Shown here: positions 49,900 to 57,805 of the stretch, one piece after another
Numbering within the stretch: position 1 is the stretch's first letter
Layout: each line of letters starts with the position of its first letter
Assembly (NCBI RefSeq): GCF_003058325.1
Contig: NZ_CP028843.1
Location: 1,479,501-1,543,500 of the forward strand
From: Methylobacterium currus
GTDB taxonomy: Bacteria; Pseudomonadota; Alphaproteobacteria; Rhizobiales; Beijerinckiaceae
DNA length: 64,000 nt
Direction: 5' to 3'
The notes under the pieces: model-generated
Told to the model about the DNA's origin: nothing
Database searches by the model: none
What the model saw: only the letters and a program-made list of their open reading frames with translations
Position numbers and translations under genes: made by a program

Positions 49900-50508
49900 T
49901 CACGGCCGGCAGATCGCGATGAGGTAGCGGGCCTCCGGGCCCGGGCAGGAAAAGCGCGAGGCGCCGGCGAGGAGGTAGCGCAGGCAATCCCCCGGCGAGA
50001 GGGCGTGGGTGACGCCGTCGAGGGTGAGGTCGAGCCGGCCCTCCAGCATCCAGAGGTGATGCTCGAGGCCGCCGACCGGCGGCGCCTCGTAGGCGATGGC
50101 CGCCCCCGCCGGCAGGGTGCCGTGGACGAGCTCGGCGGAAAAACCCTTCGCCGGGGGCGAGACGATGCGGCGGCGAAAGCCGGTCTCGGGATCGACCCAG
50201 ACGCCCTGCTCGGCCTCGCGCACCAGCCGGGCCGGGTCGGCCTCGATCTCGGCCAGCAGCCGCGACATCGGCCGGCCATAGACGGTGCAGAGCCGGCCGA
50301 GCAGCGAGGCGGTCGGGCTGGTGTCGCCGCGCTCCAGCCGCGACAGGGTCGCCCGGCTGATGCCGCTGGCGCTCGCCAGCGCGTCGAGGGACAGGCCGTG
50401 CTCCTGCCGCAAGGCGGCGAGCCGGGCAGCGAGGCGCAGGTCGATCTCCGAGGCCTGGGGCTCGGGCGAGGGGCCGGAAGCGCGGCCCAGCGCAAGGGAA
50501 TCTCTCAT
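49900..50508 (-). CDS. XRE-family regulator with C-terminal cupin domain
   Basis: A 202-residue regulator. The N-terminal helix-turn-helix (LAALRQEHGLSLDALASASG, ISRATLSRLERGDTSPTASLLGRL-type region) is followed by a cupin (APPVGGLEHHLWMLEGRLDL, SPGDCLRYLLAG). This class senses a small ligand and controls a neighbouring metabolic gene. It is directly upstream of the GNAT gene. Start ATG 50508 is chosen; an in-frame ATG at 50544 adds 12 residues. The palindrome GAGAACTTCTC lies just before 50508 and could be its own operator. Confidence 0.9.
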   Translation of the reverse strand: MRDSLALGRASGPSPEPQASEIDLRLAARLAALRQEHGLSLDALASASGISRATLSRLERGDTSPTASLLGRLCTVYGRPMSRLLAEIEADPARLVREAEQGVWVDPETGFRRRIVSPPAKGFSAELVHGTLPAGAAIAYEAPPVGGLEHHLWMLEGRLDLTLDGVTHALSPGDCLRYLLAGASRFSCPGPEARYLIAICRP

Positions 50509-50512
50509 TCTT

Positions 50513-50523
50513 GAGAAGTTCTC
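50513..50523. promoter_or_regulatory. Candidate operator of the XRE/cupin regulator
   Basis: Inverted repeat GAGAA-N-TTCTC centred five to fifteen bases upstream of the regulator start, in an otherwise AT-richer stretch. The position suits autorepression; this is inferred only from symmetry and location. Confidence 0.4.
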
Positions 50524-50581
50524 TCTTATTCGATCGCCGGTCAAGCCCGGCCGGCCATGCCTCTCGTTGGGTGCGCCCGCT

Positions 50582-51388
50582 TCAGCGCTCCCGCCTCTTC
50601 ACCGCGACCCAGGCCGCCTCCATGGCGGCGAGGCCGGCCTCCGGCAGGCTGCGCCCGTCCTTCGTCACCTCGGCCTCCATCGCGGAGAAGCGGCGCTGGA
50701 ATTTGAGGTTCGCCCGCCGCAGCGCCTCCTCGGGATCGATTCCGGCATGGCGGGCGAGGTTGGCGACCGAGAACAGCAGGTCGCCGATTTCTTCCGCCAC
50801 CGCCTCCGGGCCTTCTCCGGCGAGCGCCTGGGCCACCTCGTCGGTCTCCTCGCGTACCTTGGCGATGACCTCCGCGGCGTCCGGCCAGTCGAAGCCGACG
50901 GAGGCCGCCTTGCGGGAGATCTTCTCGGCGCGGGCGAGGGCGGGCAGCGCCAGGGGCACGCCGGCGAGCGTATCCTGCGGCGCCGGGCGGCCCTTCGCCG
51001 CCCGTTCCTCGGCCTTGATCGCCGCCCATTGGGCATTCACCGCAGCCTGATCGAGGCCGCGGACCTCGCCGAAGATGTGGGGGTGGCGGCGCACCATCTT
51101 GTCGGCGATGGCGGTGGCCACGTCGTCGAACGCGAAGGTGCCGGCCTCCTCGGCGATCCGGGCCTGGAACACCACCTGGAACAAGAGGTCGCCGAGCTCG
51201 TCGCGCAGCTCCTCCGGGTCGCCGCTCTCCACCGCCTCGGCGACCTCGTAGGCCTCCTCGATCGTGTAGGGGACGATGCTGGCATGGGTCTGGGCCAGGT
51301 CCCAGGGACAGCCTCCGTCCGGATCGCGCAGCCGCGCCATGATCCCGAGAAGCCGCGCGATCGGGGGGTGCTCATGCTCGCTCGCCAT
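50582..51388 (-). CDS. mazG: Nucleoside triphosphate pyrophosphohydrolase MazG
   Basis: A 268-residue two-domain all-alpha NTP pyrophosphohydrolase that removes aberrant nucleotides. Repeat 1 holds GGCPWDLAQTHASIVPYTIE and the Mg-binding EELRDELGDLLFQVVFQARI. The linker has DKMVRRHPHIFGEV. Repeat 2 holds EETDEVAQAL and EEIGDLLFSVANLARHAGID. Both EExxE..ExxD sets are present, as in full-length MazG. It often follows hflX in this lineage; here about 6.6 kb of inserted genes separate them. Confidence 0.95.
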   Translation of the reverse strand: MASEHEHPPIARLLGIMARLRDPDGGCPWDLAQTHASIVPYTIEEAYEVAEAVESGDPEELRDELGDLLFQVVFQARIAEEAGTFAFDDVATAIADKMVRRHPHIFGEVRGLDQAAVNAQWAAIKAEERAAKGRPAPQDTLAGVPLALPALARAEKISRKAASVGFDWPDAAEVIAKVREETDEVAQALAGEGPEAVAEEIGDLLFSVANLARHAGIDPEEALRRANLKFQRRFSAMEAEVTKDGRSLPEAGLAAMEAAWVAVKRRER

Positions 51389-51625
51389 CCGCCCGCGCCG
51401 CCTCCGGCGGCGCCTCGACCCCGCTCATAGGCCCCCCCGGGCGTCCGGGAAAGCGCCCCGGCGGATGGGGCAGGGGACTGATATTCCTCAATTATTCCGT
51501 AAATTCCCGACCGATGTCCGATTGGATCCAATCCGCGCCGGAGGCGCGTCGTAGCGTTCTTCAAAACGAACCCTCTCTCGGGCCTATAGGTGACTTATCA
51601 GTCATGGATTCTCAGAGAGTCAGTT

Positions 51626-51634
51626 ATGTGGATT
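51626..51634 (-). promoter_or_regulatory. DnaA-box-like site
   Basis: TGTGGATTA on the + strand is TAATCCACA on the other strand, one mismatch from the DnaA consensus TTATCCACA. It lies in an AT-rich patch 50 bp before the first iteron. Confidence 0.45.
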
Positions 51635-51683
51635 ATATGGAGGGGCGAATTCCGCCGATCCGACAGGGGCTTACGGGGTGGTC

Positions 51684-51911
51684 GCGCATACGGGTCTGCG
51701 TGGATCGGCATCGGATTCTGCGTGGAGGCGCATCGGATTCTGCGGGGATTCCGGGGGTTCGCGCATCGGATTCGGCGTGGCCGCGCATCGGATTCGGCGT
51801 CGGGCCCCGCCCAGGCCCTCGGAAACCGGCCGGTTTCGCGAGGCCCCCGCGTATCGAACTCTGCGCAGGCCGCGATCCCGCGATCCGGCCCCGTATCGAA
51901 CTCTGCGCCCG
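51684..51911 (+). repeat. Iteron-like direct repeats (seven degenerate copies)
   Basis: Copies of a core close to GCGCATCGGATTCTGCGTGG start at 51684, 51706, 51728, 51761 and 51783. Two variants with the core GTATCGAACTCTGCGC are at about 51849 and 51891. Successive starts are 22, 22, 33, 22, 66 and 42 bp apart, mostly multiples of 11, so the copies face the same side of the helix. Confidence 0.75.
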
Positions 51912-52085
51912 CTCATCCACCGCCCGTCCACCGGCTCGCCCACAGGCCCGGGCCGGGCCCGGTCACCTCCTTGTCCCGGGAAGGCCCACAGGGCCGTGCA
52001 CAGGCCGCCCACAGGCTTGGGTCGAGGCAGGGGGCTGAACCGCTCCGGGTTTTTCGGAGGCTCCAACTTCTGAGAGGATGGAGCC

Positions 52086-52412
52086 ATGACGAAACGAACA
52101 GCCCCGTTTTCCCCTGAGGTGCGTGAACGTGCCGTGCGGATGGTGCGCGAGCACGAGGGCGAGCACGGCTCGCAGTGGTCGGCAATCCAGTCGATTGCCG
52201 CCAAGATCGGCTGCTCGGGCGAGACGCTGAGGAACTGGGTGCGCCAGTCCGAGCGGGATCAGGGCGTGCGACCCGGGCAGACGACGGACGAGCGCGAGCG
52301 GATCAAGGCGCTGGAGCGAGAGAACCGCGAGCTGCGCCAGGCCAACGAGATCCTGCGCAAAGCGTCGGCGTATTTCGCCATGGCGGAGCTCGACCGCCGG
52401 TCACGGCCATGA
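52086..52412 (+). CDS. IS3-family transposase OrfA
   Basis: A 108-residue DNA-binding subunit. The helix-turn-helix ([38 protein letters not shown]) is followed by a leucine-zipper-like coiled coil ([20 protein letters not shown]) ending [15 protein letters not shown], as in IS3-family InsE-type proteins. Its TGA overlaps the ATG of orfB (ATGA), allowing translational coupling or frameshift fusion. Confidence 0.95.
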   Translation: MTKRTAPFSPEVRERAVRMVREHEGEHGSQWSAIQSIAAKIGCSGETLRNWVRQSERDQGVRPGQTTDERERIKALERENRELRQANEILRKASAYFAMAELDRRSRP

Positions 52413-53314
52413 TCAGCTTCATCGACGATCACCGGGAGGTCTACGGGGTCGAGCCGATCTGCAGGGTGCTGCCGATCGCCCCGTCGACCTACTACCTGCA
52501 TGCGGCCCGACGTGCCGATCCCGAGAAGCAGCCGGTTCGTGCGCGCAGCGACGCCGCGTTGATGATCGAGATCCAGCGCGTGTTCGAGGCCAACTTCTGC
52601 GTCTACGGCGTGAGGAAGGTCTGGCGGCAACTGGCCCGGGAGGGGATCGTGACCGCGCGATGCACGGTGGCGCGGCTGATGCGCCGATTGGGCTTGGCGG
52701 GGGTGGTGCGTGGCAGGACCGTACGCACCACGATCCCCGACCCGGCCGCTGCCTGCGCTCTCGACCGCGTCAACCGCCACTTCAAGGCTCCCCGGCCGAA
52801 TGCCTTGTGGGTCAGCGACTTCACCTACGTGCCGACGTGGTCGGGCTTCGTCTATGTGGCCTTCGTCATCGATGTGTTCGCCCGGCGCATCGTCGGTTGG
52901 CGGGCCTCACGCAGCGCTCACGCGTGCTTCGTCCTGGATGCTCTGGAACAGGCGCTGCACGAGCGTCGCCCTGGTCAGGGCAGCGGGCTGGTGCATCACT
53001 CGGACCGCGGCTCGCAATACTTGGCTCTACGCTATACCGAGCGCCTGGCTGGAGCAGGCATCGAGCCGTCGGTCGGCAGCGTCGGCGACAGCTACGACAA
53101 TGCCTTGGCGGAGACGATCAACGGCCTGTTCAAGGCAGAGGTCATCCACCGACGCGGACCCTGGCGCTCCTTCGAGGCCGTCGAGTACGCCACCCTGGAG
53201 TGGGTCGACTGGTACAACCACCGTCGCCTCCTCGCGCCAATCGGCAACGTCCCTCCCGCCGAGGCCGAAGCGCGCTACTATGCTCACGTCGGCGACCAGG
53301 CCTCGGCCGCCTGA
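52409..53314 (+). CDS. IS3-family transposase OrfB (DDE catalytic subunit)
   Basis: A 301-residue integrase-fold transposase. [20 protein letters not shown] and the HTH_21-like [15 protein letters not shown] precede the DDE core: first Asp in [12 protein letters not shown], second in [13 protein letters not shown], Glu in [16 protein letters not shown]. The C-terminal [20 protein letters not shown] is typical. All catalytic residues are present, so the element is likely active. Confidence 0.95.
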   Translation: MISFIDDHREVYGVEPICRVLPIAPSTYYLHAARRADPEKQPVRARSDAALMIEIQRVFEANFCVYGVRKVWRQLAREGIVTARCTVARLMRRLGLAGVVRGRTVRTTIPDPAAACALDRVNRHFKAPRPNALWVSDFTYVPTWSGFVYVAFVIDVFARRIVGWRASRSAHACFVLDALEQALHERRPGQGSGLVHHSDRGSQYLALRYTERLAGAGIEPSVGSVGDSYDNALAETINGLFKAEVIHRRGPWRSFEAVEYATLEWVDWYNHRRLLAPIGNVPPAEAEARYYAHVGDQASAA

Positions 53315-53436
53315 CCCAAGCCAACAAGCCTCCGAAAAACCCGGAGCGGTTCAGGCATCACCCTCGAAGCCGGAGCGGCGGGGCCCTCTCCGGGGCTCCC
53401 GGCAGGCCCGCACGGGTCCCGGGACGGGCGGGCGCC

Positions 53437-53519
53437 GGAATCTGGGCGGGATAACGGGGACGAGTGGTGGGAATCTTGGGATAACCCGGCCCCACCCCCG
53501 GAATCCCGGGATCGGAATC
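53437..53519 (+). repeat. Second repeat cluster upstream of repA
   Basis: GGAATC starts at 53437, 53470, 53500 and 53514, and GGGATAAC follows at 53448 and 53478. The cluster ends about 95 bp before the repA start. It could be RepA operator/iteron sites for initiator autoregulation. Confidence 0.55.
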
Positions 53520-53615
53520 GTGCATGAAGGTTTGGGCAAGCGGGCTGGGCAAGGAGGGCCGGTCCGGCCCGTCACCGGCGGGAGCGCCGTTCAGCGTCAG
53601 GCAAGATCGTCACGC

Positions 53616-54713
53616 ATGAGCATCGAGGCCAGGATCGCGGCGATCCACGACGAGGACCTGCTGGCCGAGCTGGAAGCGGCCCGGGGCGGGTTCCTGTTCG
53701 CGGTCATCGTCGAGCACATCGCCCACCGCCAGGCCCTGCGCGACGCCGAGCGGGCGGAGGCCGGCCGCCAGCAGGATGCCCGCGCCGCCATGGGGCGCGA
53801 CCAGCGCCGGCGCGACGCGGTGCGGATGGTGATCGAGGCCGAGCCCGTCACCCCGGACACGATCCAGCACATCCATTCCGTCCTGGCGCTCTGCGGCCTG
53901 CCCTACCGCGATCCCGGCGAGGAACGGGAGTTCTTTCGGGAATACGGCCGCAACACGCTGAGCATCCTGGCCGGGCGGCTGAAGAACCCGGCCACCGGCC
54001 AGATGGAGCTGCAAGGGCTCCCCTACGGCCCCAAGGCCCGGCTGGTGCTGCTGCATCTCTGCACCGAGGCGGTGCGCCAGCGCAGCCCCACGGTCGAGGT
54101 CGCCGACAGCCTGTCGGGCTTCATGCGCGAGATGGGGTTCGCCGTCACCGGCGGCGAGCGCGGCACCATCCGGCAGTTCAAGGAGCAGCTCCACCGCCTG
54201 GCCGCCTGCACGATGCAGATCGGCCTCTGGGACGGGCAGTCGCGCTCCTCGACCATCACCATGCCGCCCTTCCGCCAGCTCGACCTCTGGCGCGTCGGCG
54301 GCCAGGACGGCATCGCCTGGTCGAAGACGGTGCAGTTCCACCAGGATTTCTACGACAACCTGGTCCAGCACGCCCTGCCGGTCGACATCAGGGCCGCCCG
54401 CGCCTTCTCGGGCTCGGCGCGCAAGCTCGACCTGCTGTTCTGGATCGGCTACCGCCTGCGCAGCCTGCAGCGGCCCTTACGCCTGAGCTGGGACATCGTC
54501 CACAAGCAGTTCGGCGCCGACAACGCCTCCCTCAGAAGCTTCCGCCAGGCGTTCAAGGCCGACGTGGCCCACGTCAAGGAGGTGTTTCCGAAGCTGCCGA
54601 TCAGCCTCGACGAGGCCGGCCTGCAGCTGATGCCGACCGATCCCGGCACCCTCCTGGTGCCGCCGAAGCCCGCCCGCCGCAAGGCGGCCGCCGCGGGGGC
54701 GGGAGCGGCCTGA
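53616..54713 (+). CDS. repA: Plasmid-type replication initiator RepA
   Basis: A 365-residue protein of the plasmid RepA (RepA_C-type) family seen in alphaproteobacterial plasmids. Recognised from the ordered motifs LALCGLPYRDPGEEREFFRE, GLPYGPKARLVLLHLCTEAV, LSGFMREMGFAVTGGERGTI, RQFKEQLHRLAACTMQIG, FHQDFYDNLVQHALPVDIRA and a winged-helix-like end (WDIVHKQFGADNASLRSFRQ). Such initiators bind iterons at the origin. There is no parAB or other plasmid gene nearby, and the surroundings are chromosomal. The iteron-like array is 1.7 kb upstream, separated by the IS3 element. The frame is intact with a normal Lys/Ala-rich tail. Confidence 0.85.
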   Translation: MSIEARIAAIHDEDLLAELEAARGGFLFAVIVEHIAHRQALRDAERAEAGRQQDARAAMGRDQRRRDAVRMVIEAEPVTPDTIQHIHSVLALCGLPYRDPGEEREFFREYGRNTLSILAGRLKNPATGQMELQGLPYGPKARLVLLHLCTEAVRQRSPTVEVADSLSGFMREMGFAVTGGERGTIRQFKEQLHRLAACTMQIGLWDGQSRSSTITMPPFRQLDLWRVGGQDGIAWSKTVQFHQDFYDNLVQHALPVDIRAARAFSGSARKLDLLFWIGYRLRSLQRPLRLSWDIVHKQFGADNASLRSFRQAFKADVAHVKEVFPKLPISLDEAGLQLMPTDPGTLLVPPKPARRKAAAAGAGAA

Positions 54714-55165
54714 GGGGAGGGTGGGGACGCCCGCCCGCCCGGCATCGGCGCGCGGCGTTCCGGGACGCGCCTTCGGGATGCCCGGGACGAAGGGCCGCCG
54801 GTGTCGTCGGGCGCAGCGGCGATGTTCCGTCCCGACCCGCCGACGATCGTGAATGTCGGGGTCCTCCCTGCGGGCCGGCGTCGCGATAAAGGGAATATGC
54901 CCTTCTCCGGCCCATGGAATGTTTCGCATTCATTCGAAGCAGTGCGAGGGTCGGTCAGGCTTGCGATTCGCCCGGCACCGCCTTCCCCCCTGTGAGGCAG
55001 CATCGTCGGAAAACAGGGAAGGACGCTGGAATTTTCCTCGCCCAGCGGGCGGGGAGAGGAGAATTCCAGCGCCATCCCCCTTCCTGCGGCCCCGTGCGGG
55101 AGGGAAGATCCGGGCGCGGGATGCCGCTGCGCAGTGGATCGCGGCCGAACGGTCCGGCAACGGGC
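54714..55165. other. Non-coding region downstream of repA
   Basis: About 450 bases with no convincing gene. It includes a long imperfect palindrome at 55025-55070 (15-base arms GCTGGAATTTTCCTC and its near-complement, with an inner GCCC/GGGC) that could act as a terminator-like or REP-type hairpin. Confidence 0.45.
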
Positions 55166-55242
55166 TTGCACTTTCGTGGAATATTCCTATTCTACGTATT
55201 CCCATGACGGATGCTCGCTCGTCCGGGAGAATGGAATATTCC
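55166..55242 (+). promoter_or_regulatory. Promoter with palindromic operators before the HARE-HTH-like gene
   Basis: TTGCAC (55166-55171) and TATTCT (55188-55193) are spaced by 16 bp. The palindrome GGAATATTCC (55178-55187) sits in that spacer. A second identical palindrome at 55233-55242 lies 11 bp before the ATG. The arrangement suggests a repressor that blocks RNA polymerase, possibly the downstream gene product itself. Confidence 0.55.
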
Positions 55243-55253
55243 AAGAGGCCAGC

Positions 55254-55769
55254 ATGTTCCTGTCGGAAGCGGAAACGGAGGCCCGGCTGGACGCGTTGCG
55301 GCGCCAGCGCGCCGCCCTCGACCGGGCCATCGCCGAGCACGAGCTCTACCTCGATCTCGGCCGCCGGCTCGCCCGGCCGGCCGCCGCCGAGCCGGTCCGG
55401 ACCGCGCCGGTGGAGCCGCCGCGCCCGGATCCGGCGCCGCGAGTCTCACCTGAAACGCCCCGGGCGGAGCCCGCCCCGCGTCCCGTCGCAGAGCCCGTCC
55501 CCGCGGCCGCCCGGCCGCAGGAGGAGCCCCCCGCCGGCACGACGGCGCGCCAGGAGGGACGCCGGCTGATGGAGGAGGCGGAGGAGATCCTGGCCGAGGC
55601 CGGGCGGCCGATGCATGCCGCCGAGATCTGGGAGCGGCTCGCCGCCCGCGGCCTGACCCTGCCCGGCCACGATCCGGTGGCGGCCCTCAACACCCGGCTG
55701 TGGAAGCGCGCGAAAGGCGGCACCGTCTTCCGCCGCCTCGGCGACGCGGTCTACGGGCTCGCGACCTGA
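55254..55769 (+). CDS. HARE-HTH-like winged-helix protein
   Basis: A 171-residue protein in three parts. First is a helical N-terminus (EAETEARLDALRRQRAALDR, coiled-coil-like, about 5-45). Next is a Pro/Ala/Glu-rich linker (about 46-100). The C-terminal domain (LMEEAEEILAEAGRPMHAAE, IWERLAARGL, TRLWKRAKGGTVFRRLGDAV) resembles the HARE-HTH (HB1/ASXL) fold found with restriction and DNA-modifying proteins. DNA binding is therefore likely. It lies downstream of repA and may belong to the same captured element. Its promoter contains two perfect palindromes. Confidence 0.7.
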   Translation: MFLSEAETEARLDALRRQRAALDRAIAEHELYLDLGRRLARPAAAEPVRTAPVEPPRPDPAPRVSPETPRAEPAPRPVAEPVPAAARPQEEPPAGTTARQEGRRLMEEAEEILAEAGRPMHAAEIWERLAARGLTLPGHDPVAALNTRLWKRAKGGTVFRRLGDAVYGLAT

Positions 55770-55993
55770 ACCCGGCATCGATGCGACCGGATCGGCTGTC
55801 AGGCTCTGGTCGATGCGGCACGCGCATCGACCCATTCAGCCTTTGACTTGGACCTCGCCCCGGAGCCGCCCCTAGGGTCCCGTCCCGGAACGCCCCTGCG
55901 GGAATGCGGGGCGCGAACAAGACGCCGTCGCGGCCGACCGGGACACGATCGTGATGCTCGATCGTGGTTGCCGGGCCGCCCGGGAGGAGATCC

Positions 55994-57334
55994 ATGAGCG
56001 CAGTCCTCGGCCTTGCGGCCGCGAAGCGGAGCCGCATCCGCCTCGTCATCCTGGCGATGCTGTTTGCCGCCACCGCCATCAACTACGCCGACCGGGCGAC
56101 CATCGCCATCGCCGGCCCGGCCATGGCCAAGGATCTCGGCTTCGACGCCGTGACCATGGGCTACGTGTTCTCGGCCTTCGCCTGGTCCTACGTCCTCGCC
56201 CAGCTCCCCGGCGGCTGGCTGCTCGACCGCTACGGCGTGAAGTGGGTCTACGCCGCGGCGATCTTCCTGTGGTCGGCCTTCACGCTGATGCAGGGGGCGG
56301 TCGGCTTCCTCTCCGGCTTCGCCGCCGTCGCGGTGCTCTTTTCGCTCCGTCTCGCGGTGGGTCTCGCCGAGGCGCCGGTCTTCCCGGCCAATGCCCGCAT
56401 CACCGCGGCCTGGTTCCCGGCGAACGAGCGCGGCATGGCCTCGGCCTTCTTCAACGCGGCGCAGTACTTCGCCACCGTGCTGTTCGCCCCGCTCATGGGC
56501 TGGATCGTCCACGCCTTCGGGTGGCACCACGTCTTCACGGTGATGGGGGCGCTCGGCATCGCCTTCGCGCTGCTCTGGACCCAGGTGGTGCACGGCCCGC
56601 GCGAGCACCCCGCCATCAACCCGGCCGAGCGCGACTATCTCGAAGCCGGCGGCGCCATGATGGACATGGACGGGCGCCCGGCCGAGACCGCTTCCCGCGC
56701 CGGCCGCACCCTGCGCCAGCTGCTCGGCGAGCGGATGCTGCTCGGCATCTATGTCGGCCAGTACTGCATCAACACGCTGACCTACTTCTTCCTCACCTGG
56801 TTCCCGGTCTACCTGGTGAAGGAGCGCGGCCTGTCGATCCTGCAGGCGGGCTTCGCCGCGACGCTGCCGGCCCTGTGCGGGTTCTTGGGCGGCATCCTCG
56901 GCGGCGTGATCTCCGACCAGCTGCTGCGCCGCGGCTATTCTCTCACCGCCGCCCGCAAGATCCCGATCGTGTCGGGCATGCTGCTCTCGATGGCGATCAT
57001 CGGCTGCAACTACGTCCAGGCCGACGCCCTGGTGGTCGGCCTGATGGCGCTCGCCTTCTTCGGCAAGGGGATCGGCGCGCTCGGCTGGGCGGTGGTCTCG
57101 GACACCTCGCCGAAGGAATCGGGCGGCTTGAGCGGCGGCCTGTTCAACACCTTCGGCAACCTCGCGGGCATCACCACGCCGATCGTCATCGGCTACATCG
57201 TCCGTGAGACCGGCTCGTTCAACGGTGCCCTGGTCTTCGTCGGCCTCAACGCCCTGGTGGCGGGCCTGTGCTACCTGGTGGTGGTCGGCGAGATCCGCCG
57301 GTTCGAGCTCAAGGCCGTGACGGCGTCGTCCTGA
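55994..57334 (+). CDS. MFS transporter, sugar-acid (ACS/GudP-like) type
   Basis: A 446-residue inner-membrane carrier with twelve helices. INYADRATIAIAGPAM at helix 1 and GGWLLDRYGVKWVYAAAIFL at loop 2-3 are signatures of the anion:cation symporter family that takes up glucarate, galactonate and related hexuronates. NARITAAWFPANERGMASAFF and LFNTFGNLAGITTPI further support this. GGGAGGAG precedes ATG 55994. Three small-spacing genes follow; the last is a DapA-family protein, the enzyme superfamily that also degrades sugar acids (for example KDG aldolase). Coupling of uptake and breakdown is suggested but not proved. Confidence 0.9.
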   Translation: MSAVLGLAAAKRSRIRLVILAMLFAATAINYADRATIAIAGPAMAKDLGFDAVTMGYVFSAFAWSYVLAQLPGGWLLDRYGVKWVYAAAIFLWSAFTLMQGAVGFLSGFAAVAVLFSLRLAVGLAEAPVFPANARITAAWFPANERGMASAFFNAAQYFATVLFAPLMGWIVHAFGWHHVFTVMGALGIAFALLWTQVVHGPREHPAINPAERDYLEAGGAMMDMDGRPAETASRAGRTLRQLLGERMLLGIYVGQYCINTLTYFFLTWFPVYLVKERGLSILQAGFAATLPALCGFLGGILGGVISDQLLRRGYSLTAARKIPIVSGMLLSMAIIGCNYVQADALVVGLMALAFFGKGIGALGWAVVSDTSPKESGGLSGGLFNTFGNLAGITTPIVIGYIVRETGSFNGALVFVGLNALVAGLCYLVVVGEIRRFELKAVTASS

Positions 57335-57344
57335 CCATGACCCC

Positions 57345-57533
57345 ATGACCGGAACCAAGCGGGGCAGGGGCCCGATCCGCCTCCTCGTCGCTCTCGTCCT
57401 CGCCCTCGCGGTCCTCCGCGGGGGCGTCGCCGCCTGGGAGAGCGCGCGGGGCCTCACGGCGAAACCCTACGGGATCCTGATGCCGGGACGGGTCCGTCCG
57501 CCTCGATCCTTGACGCCGATCGGGACACCGTGA
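57345..57533 (+). CDS. Small membrane or exported hypothetical protein
   Basis: A 62-residue frame with a basic N-terminus and one hydrophobic segment (IRLLVALVLALAVLRGG), then a short polar tail. It starts 10 nt after the MFS stop and its TGA overlaps the next GTG by four bases (GTGA). That overlap chain is the main reason to call it. Family unknown. Confidence 0.4.
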   Translation: MTGTKRGRGPIRLLVALVLALAVLRGGVAAWESARGLTAKPYGILMPGRVRPPRSLTPIGTP

Positions 57534-57805
57534 GGGTGCGGCCGCTGGACGGCCGCGCGAACCCCGAACCCGCGATGTCCCAACCCGTGGTTGTCCCCGC
57601 GCCGGCCTTGAGCCCGGCCCGTCTCCCGCTCGCCTTCCTCGTCGGCCGGAGCGCCGAGGGCCACTGGATCGCCGTCGAGACGCACGGCCTCGGCGGCGGC
57701 CTCTTCCGCACCTGCCGGGACGCGCTGCATTACGCCGCCGCCGAGACCGGCCGCCGGCCCGACGCGGTGCGGCTCGCCGACACCATTCTGGTCCTCGCCC
57801 CGTGA
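57530..57805 (+). CDS. Small hypothetical protein coupled to a DapA-like gene
   Basis: Either 91 residues from GTG 57530 (overlapping the upstream stop) or 76 residues from ATG 57575. The body reads LPLAFLVGRSAEGHWIAVET, HGLGGGLFRTCRDALHYAAA and ADTILVLAP, a balanced soluble alpha/beta-like composition. Its TGA overlaps the GTG of the DapA-like gene by four bases, so the two are translated together. I do not recognise the family. Confidence 0.6.
   Translation: MRVRPLDGRANPEPAMSQPVVVPAPALSPARLPLAFLVGRSAEGHWIAVETHGLGGGLFRTCRDALHYAAAETGRRPDAVRLADTILVLAP

Larger units (their letters stand above)
51474..52035. other. Putative plasmid-type replication origin region
   Basis: This gene-free stretch has locally AT-rich sequence (51478-51512 and 51585-51640), a DnaA-box-like nonamer and seven degenerate direct repeats. 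The repA gene is 1.6 kb downstream, beyond the inserted IS3 element. The combination is the classic layout of an iteron-controlled origin. Activity is not shown by sequence alone. Confidence 0.6.
52036..53353 (+). mobile_element. Complete IS3-family insertion sequence
   Basis: A 1318-bp element. Terminal inverted repeats beginning TGAACCGCTCCGGGTTTTTC are identical over 27 bp at both ends (52036-52062 and 53327-53353). A 3-bp target duplication GGC flanks them (52033-52035 and 53354-53356). It carries overlapping orfA and orfB. Intact ends, target duplication and intact genes indicate recent insertion, here between an origin-like region and repA. Confidence 0.95.

Noticed and set aside
51684..51911. 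Iteron cluster considered as a CRISPR or attachment site
   Set aside because: Copies are degenerate, about 20 bp, with 2-46 bp gaps in helical phase; no integrase or cas gene nearby.
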